NCBI GenBank assembly: GCA_905250075.1
Contig: CAJNOP010000032.1
Coordinates: 1,614,667 to 1,678,666 of the forward strand
Length of the DNA stretch: 64,000 nucleotides
Direction: 5' to 3'
From: Rotaria sp. Silwood1
Lineage: Eukaryota; Rotifera; Eurotatoria; Philodinida; Philodinidae
Shown: positions 49,787 through 62,139 of the stretch, piece after piece
How the letters are laid out: each line of letters starts with the position of its first letter
Numbering within the stretch: position 1 is the stretch's first letter
Notes under the pieces: generated by a model
What the model saw: only the letters and a program-made list of their open reading frames with translations
What the model was told of the DNA's origin: nothing
The model's database searches: none
Translations under genes and position numbers: made by a program

Positions 49787-51974
49787 ATGAACATTTGTTT
49801 TCGGTAAAATGACTTTGTCCTTATGATTAACATTCTTGTTAATAATAATTTTTTATGAATATTTTTCTCTTTAGAATATCAATTCGTACTTTCGCTAAGA
49901 TAGCTTCATTCAAACCTCGTCCTATTGTTTTTTCGGGCCCAAGCGGGTAAAATTTAAAGTTTGTTTTTGTTATATATTAACAAAAAAAGAAATTGTGTTT
50001 TACTCTTCAAATGATGATAAACAAAAGTGAAGGGCGATTAATATAAAATCTATTTACTAGATCTGGCAAAAGTACATTAATAAATCAATTATTCCAAGAA
50101 TATCCAACAGCATTTGCTTTCAGTGTTTCTCGTATGTCTAATTGACATATCTGACAGTTATATTTATTTATTGTTTGTTTATTTAGATACTACGCGAACA
50201 CCTCGACCTGGTGAACAAAATGGTCGAGGTATGTAATAGATTTTTTTCTATTACATAATCATTTCATTGGATGAATAGAATATTATTTTGTACCACGAAA
50301 TCAAATGGAAAAAATGATTGCTAATGGTGAATTTCTTGAAACTACAGAATTTTCCTCGCATCTCTATGGAACAAGGTTAATAAAAAGAATATAGAATGAT
50401 ACAAAAGCCATTTCACTGAATAGAAAAAAAAAATTGAATATCATTACTAGAATACAATGTAAAACGAACCGATTCTTTTACCATTGGTACAGAAATGTAT
50501 AGAGCTAATATTTCTAAGACAAACATTGAAATTTGATCGTTAGTTTCAATAAAAAAATTTTAACCATTAACTGCTTTTCTATATATTTAAGAAGTAAGCC
50601 GTAAATGACAAGACATTGTTGAAAAGCTATAATATCATTTTCCATCGTTCGTTCACTGTTATTGATTTTTTTACCAAGGTCAATAGGAATATTTCATAAT
50701 AATGTTTTATTTTTCTTGTAAACTATAGATCATGAATATTGCTTGAGCAATGCTAATAAAAAAAAAGGTCATCTACTTGTATAGGCAGAATATGACCGAG
50801 ATATTCAAATTACGAATGCAACAATGACGGTGTGCTAGTCGATCTCTTCAGCTGTTTCTTTTCGATTCCAACGATTTTTTTTTTGTCTATAGATATCACA
50901 TATAGTGTTGTGTTCTAATAAAAATTGTAAAAGGACTTGAATTCCTATTGTAATTTGACTGACCTATCGAATTTTTGATATGTCTATTTTATAGAGGCCC
51001 CAAGTTTTCGGAAAATTCATATTTTCGAATTTTAATCTGAAACTTTGTGCATATAGAGAATTCAACTAGACTGATTTTCATAAAAAAAAAAATTCAAAAG
51101 TTCGGAACAAAGCCTCTTCGAGTTATAAGGCTGTCAAAAAAATACATATATTATAGATTATCTATGGAAAATGATCTATATCTTGAAAGCTTCGTATTTC
51201 GAAAAGACTTTATTCAAAACTTCTGAATTTCTTTATCAAAATTAATTTCGTTGACTTTTCTATATGCCTAAAGTTTCGAATAAAAATTCCATAGTTTAGT
51301 CAAGTCTCAATAGGGCCTAAAATCCTCTCAAAATTTTTATTAGAACCCTAACAGTTTAGTAATGTGTTAAAAAATTCAACTATATTCTTGAAATAAATGC
51401 AGTGCTTTACCTAAGATAGCTACATAGGTGATCACCTTCAATATTGCATTCTTAATCGAAATTTTTGTTCCTAGTAAATTGACTTTTGGTTCATTCTGTA
51501 TTTGTTCTCAACATTTGTGTATATGTGTTTTTTTTGTTTTTTTGTTGCTTAGTAAAAAAGCTGTTGAAGATGTAGCTAAAACAGGTCATATATGTGTACT
51601 TGATGTTGATAAACAAGGTGTTAAAAGTATTCGAAAAACAAATCTTCATCCATTATTTATTTATATAAGTCCACCAAGTTATGAAATTCTTGAAAAACGT
51701 TTACGTGCACGAAAAACTGATGATGAAAATGCTATTCAACATCGTTTAAAAGAATCGAAAGAATCAATGGAATTCAGTAAAGAACCTGGTGTATATGATC
51801 ATATTGTAATAAACGATAAACTTGATGTTGCTTATAATGATTTAAAAGAAATTCTTCATAAAGTACGACTGTCTATTATATAGAAAGATAATTTTTCGGT
51901 TTATTTCTTTTTTTTTTAAGGATATTGAAGCAGTTTTGCAACAGCAAAAAATAAACAAAAATGGTCAAAAATAA
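49787..51974 (+). CDS. GUK1: Guanylate kinase
   Basis: Seven exons: 49787-49803, 49875-49946, 50061-50131, 50187-50228, 50279-50375, 51553-51862 and 51921-51974; 220 aa. It phosphorylates GMP/dGMP with ATP. P-loop FSGPSGSGKST, then the GMP-binding loop [50 protein letters not shown] (usually a DIDLQG-type motif), and the LID with RLRARKTDDENAIQHRL, and DHIVIND. The N-terminus MNICFRISIRTFAKIASFKPR is basic, amphipathic and free of acidic residues, like a mitochondrial presequence. I chose the 17-nt first exon because CG joins to the exon at 49875 across a good GT..AG intron; an alternative ATG at 49855 is in frame but lies inside the polypyrimidine tract of that acceptor. The 1.18-kb fourth visible intron between GEFLET..GT and SKKAVED is the largest. 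Confidence 0.93.
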
Positions 51975-53154
51975 ATAGTCTTTTAGTTTTCCTTAGATGT
52001 ATTTTTAATAATAGAAAATCCTGCATATATTTGTTTCTTACAAAAAAATTACTTTAGTAAATATGTATTATTTTGGCACGATATTTCACTTTTTTTTTAT
52101 CTTCGTAATCTTGCATATTTTGAACGAAGAAAGTACAAATAAAGTATTTTGAATTGAAATTCAGAAAGTGATTCCAAACTTGTACGAGTGCTGAAAGTCG
52201 TTCTAAATTATACAAAAATTTAATATTTTACTGTTAGGCATTTTCTTTTACGTCATTGGATTCAATGACGCATTTAAAAAATGTTTTACAAATACTAAAC
52301 TACAATAAAAAAACAAATTTACACGAAGATCATGCATGATCTCTTTTCATCCCGCATCATTTTGCATACTAATCGTACCGTCGTCTAGTTCTCAAAACCC
52401 ATCTGTATTATTTTTTATGACAGTGCAGATGTCTATTAAATGCTATTTTAAGTCAAAATACCCAATAGATCGGATCGAATTCAAACAGGAAAACATATTC
52501 AATGATAAAACACCAGTGTATATATGTCAGTGGTTTAAAAATAATAAGAAGTAAACTCACTCTATTTAGATCGAAAGATTGATACTTGTAGACAATGTCA
52601 ATCAATAAGATCTCTTCGAAATAACGAGCTGTTTCCTTGAAATTTAATATTCATGCGAAGTTAAAAAGATATGGACGTAATCTGAATAATTCGATAATGG
52701 CAACAGGTAGCGATATACAGTTTTCAGCAATCGAAAGAAGAGAGATCTCGATATCTTTTTCACAACACTCAATAAGCTGTATGAAAATGGTGTTTCATTT
52801 TCATTTAATTATGATTAATCTGAAAATAAGAGTAAAAAAGAATACCATTGAATATTTTGTGAGGATGATGAGTTTTAGAATAATTTTGTTTTATATGTTA
52901 TCAGATTAATGGACGTCCAGAATTCTCCTCATTCAATTGTTGAAAACTGTAGGTCACTAACTATTACCATCGTTGAGTTAATGAGATCAGACTTATCCCT
53001 TCTGTAATTCTAATGCGAACATTACATCTCTAAAGATCCTACTCAAGTTTCATGAAGGCATAAATGCTTTACACTCATAATAAGTTTTATTCAACCGTCA
53101 AATAGTCTTAAACACATAGACTATTATTGTCAAACTTTTATGCATATATCATCT
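51975..53154. other. Intergenic, nothing recognised
   Basis: Short open frames only (52336-52554, 52637-52909), without coding-type codon bias or domains. Confidence 0.45.
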
Positions 53155-53253
53155 TCACTGTTGGACATTTGTTTGCAATTCATCTAATGAAGATTTTATT
53201 TGAACACGTGTTTCATCAAGAGTGATAACAATATGATCAACTATATTTGACAT
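53155..53253 (-). CDS. Possible 32-aa small ORF or first exon, unknown
   Basis: ATG at 53253 opens MSNIVDHIVITLDETRVQIK and ends QTNVQQ at a TGA at 53155. The codon pattern resembles real genes here and the second half is helical (possible coiled coil). The end CAACA/GTGAAG could also be a splice donor, making this the first exon of a longer minus-strand gene whose other exons I did not find. It lies 84 nt downstream of the CFAP96 stop. Not recognised. Confidence 0.3.
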   Translation of the reverse strand: MSNIVDHIVITLDETRVQIKSSLDELQTNVQQ

Positions 53254-53337
53254 TTTGATGTATTTTAAAAAAATAAAATAAAAAAAAGGCAGTGCACAAA
53301 AAAAAAAAAGAAAGACACTCGGATATTCACTCGTTTT

Positions 53338-55427
53338 CTAATGAGCAGAAGCATATAGTCTTGGTGGTGGCATTTGAAATCCTGAATAATTTGTTGATGC
53401 TTGTTTATAATTTTCACGTGTAATATGTAAATTAACATGTTTATTAATAATTGAATCCATAGGACGTGTTTTAGGAAATTTATTTGGATAATATGTTTTT
53501 CCTTGTTTATTAACTACATTTTTAACTTGCGAATAGATTGAACCAATCACATATGGATCTTTTTCACTACGTTTAGGAAATTTATCAAAACAACCATCTT
53601 TATTTCCACCAAGCTAGAAGAAAAACATAATTGAATAGAGATTTTTTTTTTCTTAGGCAAAAAAAAAAAAAATAAATAAAATTTAACTAACCGATTTGCC
53701 TGGTGAACTAAATTTAAATACTTTTTTATCAGTTGGTGCTGAACTTGAACGTTGTTTTTCTTCATCACGACCTTTACCTCCTTTACCATCCTCATGAAAT
53801 GGATTACGATCAAAATATTCTTTTGGATGCATATTTAATTTGAATACACCAGCTTTCAATGCTGCTTTATGCTGAGTGTAATCTCTCTAATATGAAAAAA
53901 ACAATGATTTTCAAGAAACTATTTTTCAAATTTTAATTTTACTCGTTGAGCTTCTATTGATGCATCATATTTATCTACTTTATCTTTATATGTATATGGA
54001 GGATCTTTATCAACACCTAAATTTGGATAACTAATAAAAAAAAAAGCGAAAAACAAAGTTCAATGTCATTGAATAAAATATTTGAATAGCATACCCGTAA
54101 CCAGTTCCTTGTTTTGGTGGAATGATTTTAACATTGGGTTTTTCCGAAGGTGGTTTCGTTCGTTCACGATATTTTGATTTTGTTGGATCAGTATCTTTTA
54201 TAGGACCGCCTATTGTTCCATAGAATGAACCCAATCCTTCTCTAAAAAATACGCACAAAAAAATATGCCATTGTTTTATAATCTAAACGTTTCTAATTAA
54301 CATTCAGAATGCAACAGTGACCATAACTAACTCGCCAAAGATAGTTATACATAAATAACTAGATGATAAAGCGAATTATATTGTGTTCCATCAAGTTTTA
54401 TGAATTGGATTGATTTTTTTCTTGCTACTAGAGAACTTGTCAAAGCTTTTATTCATAGGAAACAATAAACAACAAGCACTATTGCCCTCAATGAGGAAAC
54501 ACATTACTAGCCAAAAGTGTCTAAGGAGAGAATTTTTCCAAATGTCACATCGCTTTTAGGCCAAAACAGTGTTTATTTGGTAAGTGTAAGTATTTGAACA
54601 AAATTTGCTTGTATATATGAAAAGAATTTCGAATATTCTTGTTGAAAAACACAGTAAAATTCTGATATCTCAAGATTTACATAATGATATATTAAATAGA
54701 TCGTAAACTCTTTCGTTTCTTCTGTTATAGAACACACAATAAAGAGAACAATCACATATCACAATTCCTCTTTAACTCAAGCGATCATGACCAGACTGGT
54801 ATCTGTGCTACAAGTTTCAGACGTGTTACTTTATTAAGGTCAATAGAGTTAGCTCGATTACTGAAAGCAAACTAGAAAAATTGTCTATTTTTATCGTCTA
54901 GTTATTTACAAATGTCCTATATACTTTCAAATACCACAATTGTTCATTGTAGTTAAAGATGAAGCGTGCAATTTCAAGGACTAGTTAGTGTCGTTTTTAA
55001 TATCTTATGTTCACAATTGGAAACTATCTATTTTAGTTATTATATCACATACGGACTTCTGGCTCGATACATGCTAACAAATGGTTTCGTAACAATATTT
55101 TTCTTCTTTTCTTCAAGACGACCTTTACGACGCAATGATATTGGATCAATATATGAACCGGGTACAATTTTATATTCTGTATCAAAATATCCAGCCATGG
55201 ATCCTGTTGATCGTTCTTTTGAGCCTTTAGTCAGCATTTGTTTATTCTTGTATGCTGATTCATTGAAAGTAACTTTAAACAAAAAGTATCAAATTAAATA
55301 TGATATACGTATAAGACTACATCAAAAACTTACATTTAGCAGCTTCTTTATATGGATCTTTAATTGAAACATATTCCATTTCTTTGAATAGACCAACTCG
55401 ATCCATGTCATCTTTTGTTGTTCCCAT
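53338..55427 (-). CDS. CFAP96: CFAP96 (C4orf47-type) cilia and flagella associated protein
   Basis: Minus-strand exons 55427-55334, 55272-55053, 54241-54095, 54030-53943, 53886-53692 and 53613-53338; 340 codons including stop, 339 aa. Family landmarks in order: DMDRVGLFKEMEYVSIKDPY at the N-terminus, NESAYKNKQML, GYFDTEY, GLGSFYGTIGGP, KQGTGYGY, AGVFKLNMHPKEYFDRNPF, FKFSSPGKSLGGNKDGCFD, and the C-terminal RPMDSIINKHVN with ENYK. This matches the C4orf47 protein family, associated with axonemal microtubules; the repeated short Gly/Pro/Tyr motifs are typical of microtubule inner or associated proteins. It fits with two other ciliary genes in this window. The start is the first ATG and aligns with the usual family start. 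The intron 54242-55052 is the only long one. Confidence 0.93.
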
Positions 55428-55940
55428 GATTGTAATTTAAAATCCAACAAATGAAGTAACTTTTCTTATCTCAATCCTAGAAAAGTAATGTTGCCATTAT
55501 AACAATGTCTCTCGGGACAACAAACAAAGTGATTATTTTTTCTCCACATAGAGCACGCTACGAATCAATGTTTCGATGACAAGCATTAAATAACCGTTTA
55601 AAATACAAAGTTAAATTGTGTTCAACTAGATCCTTCCATCAAGTTCAGTAATGTTTATCTACATAAATGAATGAAGATATAATGAAAGTAGTTAAAAACG
55701 GATCAAGTGAACATTTTAATTGTTAACTACTCTTTCATACAATCGGGCTAAGATGCTTTTGTTTCTTATAATTGTGTTCTTGAAACCTTTGAAATGCTAG
55801 TAAAAGTTTGTGGTTAAAAATTCTGCACTTGAAAGGTTCTATCAATTTTGATTACACGAAAATTAAGTGAGTATTGGAAGCTCTCCTTCACAAAACGTAT
55901 CACATCAAAGAGAGTAACATATAGAAGAACAAAAGCTGAT

Positions 55941-55959
55941 GTGTGTGTGTGTGTGTGTG
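55941..55959 (+). repeat. (GT)n microsatellite
   Basis: Nine and a half GT units. Confidence 0.95.
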
Positions 55960-56248
55960 ATTAAACGAACCCTAAGAAATGAGTTGAAAATCGATTAAAA
56001 CTAATAATGTTGTTATTTACTTAAAATGAAACTTAAACCTTGAATTAATTGTAAATGACATACAAGACTCTTATATTTGACAGTAAATAAGAAAAAAAAA
56101 TCTCACAAGGTGTTTCTAAATGTCCAATAGCTTTTGAGTCGGTCATTGGTACATCATATAGATTCTAATGAACTATAAATACCTTGAAAAGAGATAATGT
56201 CCTTAGTTTATTGCTGCGCAGATACTGTACTTTACATTTATTTTTATA

Positions 56249-56666
56249 TGAATGCTGCAGTCTCTCTCTTGAGGTACATCACGAAAACTGATGTTCGACT
56301 TAAAACTTTCACTTGCTTTTTTCCGACTGAATACTGCCCTTCTAAGTGTCCCGCTTTTTCAGCTAAAATAAGTTCTTCTATCCGAATAACAAGATCAAAA
56401 TATGGAACGTGCTCCTAAAAACACATGTTTTTTTTTTTGTACCAGAGCTTATTTGGTATGATCTACCAAAAATCATTAGGGCAATATTTTTTCACAATAA
56501 AAAACAAGTAGTCACTCCAAACAGTATCTAGCACTTGTACCTGATTTCGAGAAAAATGAAAAGCAACATTTTCCGTTTGTCTTTGGACCTTTCTGGTTCA
56601 ATTATGTTACTCAAAAGCTGTCCGCCTTTACTGAAGTTAGAGGTCCATAAATCATGCTCTAAGCAC
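56249..56666 (-). pseudogene. Possible gene remnant, unknown
   Basis: Two open stretches on the minus strand with less AT-biased codons: 56666-56541 (CLEHDLWTSNFSKGG, then NIIEPERSKDKRK, ending at a CAG/GTAC donor) and 56414-56249 (EHVPYFDLVIRIEELILAEK, then GHLEGQYSVGKKQVK), the latter preceded by a TTTTTAG acceptor. The reading frames do not join across the implied intron, so this is either a broken gene or chance. No family recognised. Confidence 0.25.
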
Positions 56667-57078
56667 CTTTGAAATGAGAAATAATTATCATAATTAGAAG
56701 AATAATCATAAATTATCTTAATAATAATCATTTATTAGCCGAATTTCTTTTCGTAATATGCATAGTTTCTTAGAACCTATATAATACACATAAGCCTGAT
56801 TCGAAAGCTATTTGATACTTAGCAACGTTTTCTTGTTAATCTTAGTCATCAACTACGAATATGAATTTTGATCATCACATTACCAGTCAACTTTGAGTAC
56901 TATATACGTATATCGAAGAAAGCAAAACTTCAACATATAAAAAAAAAGCATACTATATTTAGTTGACATATTTCATACTCAAAAGGACATTTTATTTCAT
57001 ATCTTATCTTTTTTACTTAGTCATTTCTTCATACACATTTATCTGTTTCATTTACTTTTCTATTTATCATTCTTAAAG

Positions 57079-58627
57079 ATGCAAATTACGGTTATCTTTT
57101 TTCGTAAGTGTTGCCTAAACTAACTTCTATAGAATATTTGTTTATATTTCAGTTGTGATTTTGCATTGTATATCATCATTGATATCAATTAGTATCAGTC
57201 CTTGTGCAATATGGAATACGACTGGTTTAACAATTGCTGGTTCAGGTGTATCTGGTAGTAGCCCTAGACAATTATCTTATCCTCAAGGAATTTTTATTCA
57301 CGATAAAAAAAAACTTCTGTATGTATCCGATTCATTTAATAATCGTATTCAAACTTTTCCACTTGATCAATCAACTACCACAGGTACTACTTTACTATTG
57401 CAATTATCACACGGTTATAAAATTTATGTTGATAATGATGATGATGATTTTCCGACTATTTATATCGCAATGAATGGTGCCAATCGTGTAGAAAAATGGA
57501 TTAAAGGTGCTAAACATGGTATACAAATTGGTAATGAATGTCGTGGTTGTACAGGAGTATGGTTAGATAAAGAGAAAAATGTTTACATGTCAGAACATGA
57601 TAGACATCGTACTCTTAAATGGTCACCTATAACAAATGTGACTACAATAGTAGCAGGTGAAACAGACAAAAAAGGACCAAGATCAGATCATCTCAATGAA
57701 CCTCAAGGTATCTTTGTGGATATTACTACAGAAGCATTGTATATTGCGGATTTAATAAATCATCGAATTCAAAAATGGCCAAAAGGTGCCAAAGAAGGTG
57801 TCACAGTAGCTGGATCAAGTGATGGTGATCCAGGATCTGATGCTAAATCTTTAGATCGACCGTATGGTTTACGTGTTGATGAAGAAACAAAAACAGTTTA
57901 TGTAGTTGATCTTTTAAACAATCGAATTCAACGATGGAAAAATGCTGCAACCGAAGGTGAAACTATTGCCGGTGGTAATGGTAAGTAGAATATTTTAATC
58001 GTACTTAATTAAAGAAAATCATTATTGATATTATTTTTTGCGTTTATTATCTCATGGAGGATGTGTAATGAGATTTAATTGAAAGTTGACTGCGTCAGAT
58101 ATCATTATTCAGAAATGAAATATTACGATAACTCATCAGTCTAGTACTCTTCTGGGTTTCAGATTGATTTCATCTCTAAATAAATGAATTAAGATAATCA
58201 TTGACAAGTATTATTAGAAAACAGTTTTTTTGTATATTTTTTTTCTAATCATATTAAATAATAGGTCAAGGTAATGCCAGTAATCAATTTTTTCATCCAA
58301 CTGATTTGGCATTTGACAATCAAGGTAATCTATATGTAAGTGAAGGTTGGAATCATCGTGTTCAATTTTTTGCTTTAATTGACAATCGTCCATGCTATGT
58401 GCCCTCAACAGGTAATTCTATTATCTTCTTTGTTTTCTTTTTAATTTAATGTACTATTTTATTTTTTTATATCTTTACAAAATTCTTCAGCTTGTCAGTA
58501 AGTAGAATAAACATAAAAATTTATATGACAAAATGAAATCGAGTTTTTTTTTAATAGATTAACTATTGTAGTTTCACCTATTATGCTGATTTTCACTTGG
58601 ATTACAATAAAACTGATTGAATTGTAA
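57079..58627 (+). CDS. NHL-repeat protein with signal peptide and C-terminal hydrophobic segment
   Basis: Five exons: 57079-57103, 57153-57980, 58265-58411, 58491-58497 and 58558-58627; 359 codons including stop. Residues 1-28 (MQITVIFFLVILHCISSLIS) form a signal peptide. The body is a beta-propeller of NHL repeats, visible as recurring LSYPQGIFI, LLYVSDSFNNRIQTF, LNEPQGIFVD, ALYIADLINHRIQKWPKGA, LDRPYGLRVD, VYVVDLLNNRIQRW, FFHPTDLAFD and LYVSEGWNHRVQFF, with TIAGSG/VAGSSDG strands between. The last exon encodes LTIVVSPIMLIFTWITIKL, a hydrophobic end that suggests a membrane anchor. The fourth exon is only 7 nt (CTTGTCA) flanked by perfect AG and GTAAGT, and the frame closes only if it is used. 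Secreted or surface NHL propellers of this type are numerous in rotifers as I recall; ligand unknown. Confidence 0.88.
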
Positions 58628-61400
58628 TATTAAAATATGAAGTTCTTATTTGTATGATGTTTAATTTTCGATATAAAATTTCAATATTCTATAAAACGGG
58701 TTGCTTTAAAAGGTTGATATCTGCTTAGAAAAACTGAATTTCGTCAAAAACTTGATTAAAGCCTTTGTGTCTACTTGTATCGTACGTTGAGCCTTGCTAT
58801 TATAAGAATCTTGTACGATATAGTAGTAAGAAATTCAATTTTTTTCAGAAACCAAAAGTTTACATTTTAAACTTCAGTAATTTACATAGACTTGTTTAAG
58901 CGTCGACAAGATTTGCCGATCTAAACTGTTTGTCTATTACCTTTGTTCGATCATTTTCTGTATAAAACTAAACGTTGAGCTTTAATTGAAGGGTCGTTAA
59001 TTCCGATTGTAAAAATTCGAAACTCGCCATATGAACATCAATGCATTCATGAGGTTGAAAAGAAATCATTTTAAATATTCAAATATACTGAATATATTTG
59101 ATCTTAGGAATCAAATATAAGCATATAAAAAAAAACAACTAAAACTAAATTATGAAAAGTGAGTGCCTACTATTGAAAAAAATAAAGATCGTCGATTCTA
59201 ACATATCTTCTACCGTTAATATTCATCATAATCACGTAAAAATATAATTAATGCAAAGTGAAAGGATAAAATATCCAAAAGTTAAATAGTTTCAAGAGGA
59301 TATTTGTAAGCAAAATAATTAACGCAATTGAGATTAGTAGACAAAACCTGCACCATCGCATTTCAATATTCGTTTGCCTTCATTAGTTATTCAAAACTAG
59401 AAACCTTAAAAAAAATATTCTTTATAAAATATGGTAGTATTCACAGCGCCTCGGCAGCGAAATATTCTGATTCTAAGATAAACACAACATTTTTTTTATC
59501 AGATCAACATTTAGAAGTTAAAAATCAAAGAAGACAAGTGTTTATATGTCATTTACATGAAATACAGCTATGAATTCTGTTTGCTTTCATACTCATATTG
59601 TACAGCGAATAAAATTCGTGCTGCTCAGGAAAAAAAATTTGCATTTAAAGAAATATGAGAACGTTTATATTCATGGTAATGCAACCTTCGAAAGAAAACT
59701 TTCTGATTTGCTTTACTGACTACCGGCAAGTCCTACTGATTAGCAATCGGTATAGCACATATTGTATCGAACGGTTGTTTTTTGGTTTGAATCTCAGAGA
59801 CATGCAATCTTAATTGCCGAAGGTGAAGAAAAATTTTACTAGTCTACTTAATCTAGCACAAATTTTTCGTAAGGTTCTTGTTTACTTATACAAATTTCAA
59901 TCTTTCCTCAAAAAATATTTTCTATGCCTGTTTGACTAAGAAAATGTTATTATTAGCCCCCCAAAGATGAAGAGAACTATACTTACAATTATGCAACAAT
60001 GGTAATGTGCTACTCCAACTTAGCAGTCTGATAGAAGAAGAAAAATAGGGATGTATAGTTTCGGTTTATTAAACCATTCACGTTATCAAATCAATATAAT
60101 TAGTATATACTGACTAGACGGGCAAACTGAGATACTGACCTCAGAGTTCACTGCATCACTCGAACATACATCTATAAAAAGGACATATTTTCATAAGGTT
60201 GATGGCTGTTATCAAGTTAACCCTTGATGGCTCTGTTATCATCTTGTCATCTTAACTACATTATTTTTTGTTCTCTATGTGATGTGATCACCGTTAGATA
60301 GGTCTTTTGTTCAAGATATGGCGTGATCCTACAAATTCATATAATAATGTATGTAAATATTCACATACCTTTCTTGTTTCTTTTCTTCTCGTTCTTCTTC
60401 ATTTGCTCGCTGTTGCAGCGAACACGAATATCAATGTACTCAATGAAAACAAATACGAATGTACTCAATGCTCCAGTGGACTCTGTACAAATGACTGATT
60501 GCCAGTATTTACATCAATATTGTACATTCGTATAGAAAAAGTGTCTGAGCCTGTCTTTGGTTAAGAAATGCCTATCTAGGGTAGATTTGGGTCTACCCAA
60601 CCATTGAGGTTCTACTGCCTAAGATTCATCAGATAAATATTCAAGAAAGAAAAATCAAATTTTCTATTTATGTAAAAATGTATCTAAATTATGACTAACT
60701 TAATTCATTAGGAATATCTTCCTCCGTTTTCGGAGTTCCTAAAGAATGGCTTGTCAAAAAGTTTTAAATTTCCAGGAAAGGTAGATTCTCGACGACTAGT
60801 GCAAAAGATGTCATAGATTCAAAATTCTTGAATCCTGCCTTCTATGAAATATTGGACTCCCAATTGGTCAAAATGATTCCTCTTTTGACACTCATATTTA
60901 TCTCAAATAATATATAGTATATGTGAAAAAATTTCGATTTGGTCGGATCTTCACTTTTTTTTTCATGAAAAAGTTGATTCGAGGAAAATACAATTCGTTA
61001 TTTCCGTGATGTTAACTTGATTTTTATTCTCAAAGCTTTTAACATTTAAGGATAACATTCGAATCTCAAAATATACTTAGTAGATACATACTATTTCAGA
61101 TTATGCAATGGTCATTAAAAAATAACTAACTTTGTATCACGCAAAGAAAATTTTTCTAAATCAAATTTTCAAAGCTACTTAAAATATTGACATTCAAAAC
61201 AAACATTATTTTGAAAACTATTAACAAGGACACTATTGAAATTTCTCATACACTTAAGAATATTAACAGATTAGTCAAGTTTCAAAGTATTATTTCACAA
61301 CTGATATTGTACTTTTTTTTGTATTATCAAAATCTTAGTCAAAATTTTGAAGTTTGTTTTTTTTTTTTAATTTCTATTATTATTCAATATTAAAAAGAAG
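58628..61400. other. Intergenic, no gene recognised
   Basis: AT-rich. Open frames at 59328-59573 and 60307-60535 have no ATG-supported coding pattern. A weak tRNA-like spot lies at 59731-59803. Confidence 0.4.
59731..59803 (+). other. tRNA-like relic
   Basis: TTAGCAATCGGTATAGCAC resembles an A box/D arm and GGTTTGAATCTC a B box, about 40 nt apart, but stems do not pair well. Possibly a degraded tRNA or SINE. Confidence 0.2.
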
Positions 61401-62139
61401 GAAAAAGATTGTAAAACGCGAACAAAACAAAAAAAGATACGAAACAAAGCATCAATGATGCTTTTAAAATGACAGATAAATATTATTAAAAAAAAAAGAG
61501 TTCCATACACTCATAGCTACAAATTGAATAATTATATAATCAGCGATTGTTGCTATATTTTGAGAAGAAAATCGATAGATCTATAAATTTCACACATCAT
61601 TTTTTCAATCAAATGAATAAGAAAACAAGACTAAAAAGGAAAACGATGATAAAAAAAGAAAAAAAAGGAAGGAACGAACGAATGAAGAAAACACAAAGAA
61701 TGTGATGTTACTAATAGAATTTTTCAAAGAAAAAAAACAAAAAGAAAAAAATCGATACATACAGACACACTGTCATTCATTACAGATATGCGTTCTGGAA
61801 TTTATCAGAAGATGAAGTAACAGATAACAGTAATAAGGAATGTTCAAGCACCAAAACAAAACAAAAACAAGAACAAACTACTGCTCAAACAAAAATGATT
61901 TGTTGTTTTTTTTTTTCTCTTGCAAAATCTATGTACAAAAAAAAAAAACAAACAAACAAAAAGAAACAATTATTTGTAGCACGCCATTTTTTCATCAGCT
62001 TCTTAGAAGAAAAAAAAAAGAAAAGAAAACAATCAAAACAAAACATATGCTAATTTTTTTTCATATCAACAGAAAAAAAAAAGTGAAATATCTGATCTGA
62101 GAAAAAAAAAAAAAGAAGAATATGTATCAATACACTTAT
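61401..62139. repeat. A-rich, purine-rich low-complexity tract
   Basis: Long runs of AAAAA interspersed with AAAG, AAAC and GAAGG on the + strand. It lies just beyond the stop codon of the minus-strand gene, so it would be a U-rich 3'UTR/downstream region for that transcript. Confidence 0.6.

Larger units (their letters stand above)
55428..57078. other. Intergenic, with a possible degenerate minus-strand gene fragment
   Basis: Contains a (GT)n microsatellite at 55941-55959. On the minus strand two adjacent open pieces look somewhat coding (see 56249-56666). No promoter motif for the NHL gene recognised. Confidence 0.35.

Noticed and set aside
60307..60535. Overlapping open frames with a hydrophobic start and CTQCSSGLC
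   Set aside because: The frames start at non-ATG codons, codon use is not gene-like, and the two overlapping frames show only ordinary low-complexity features.
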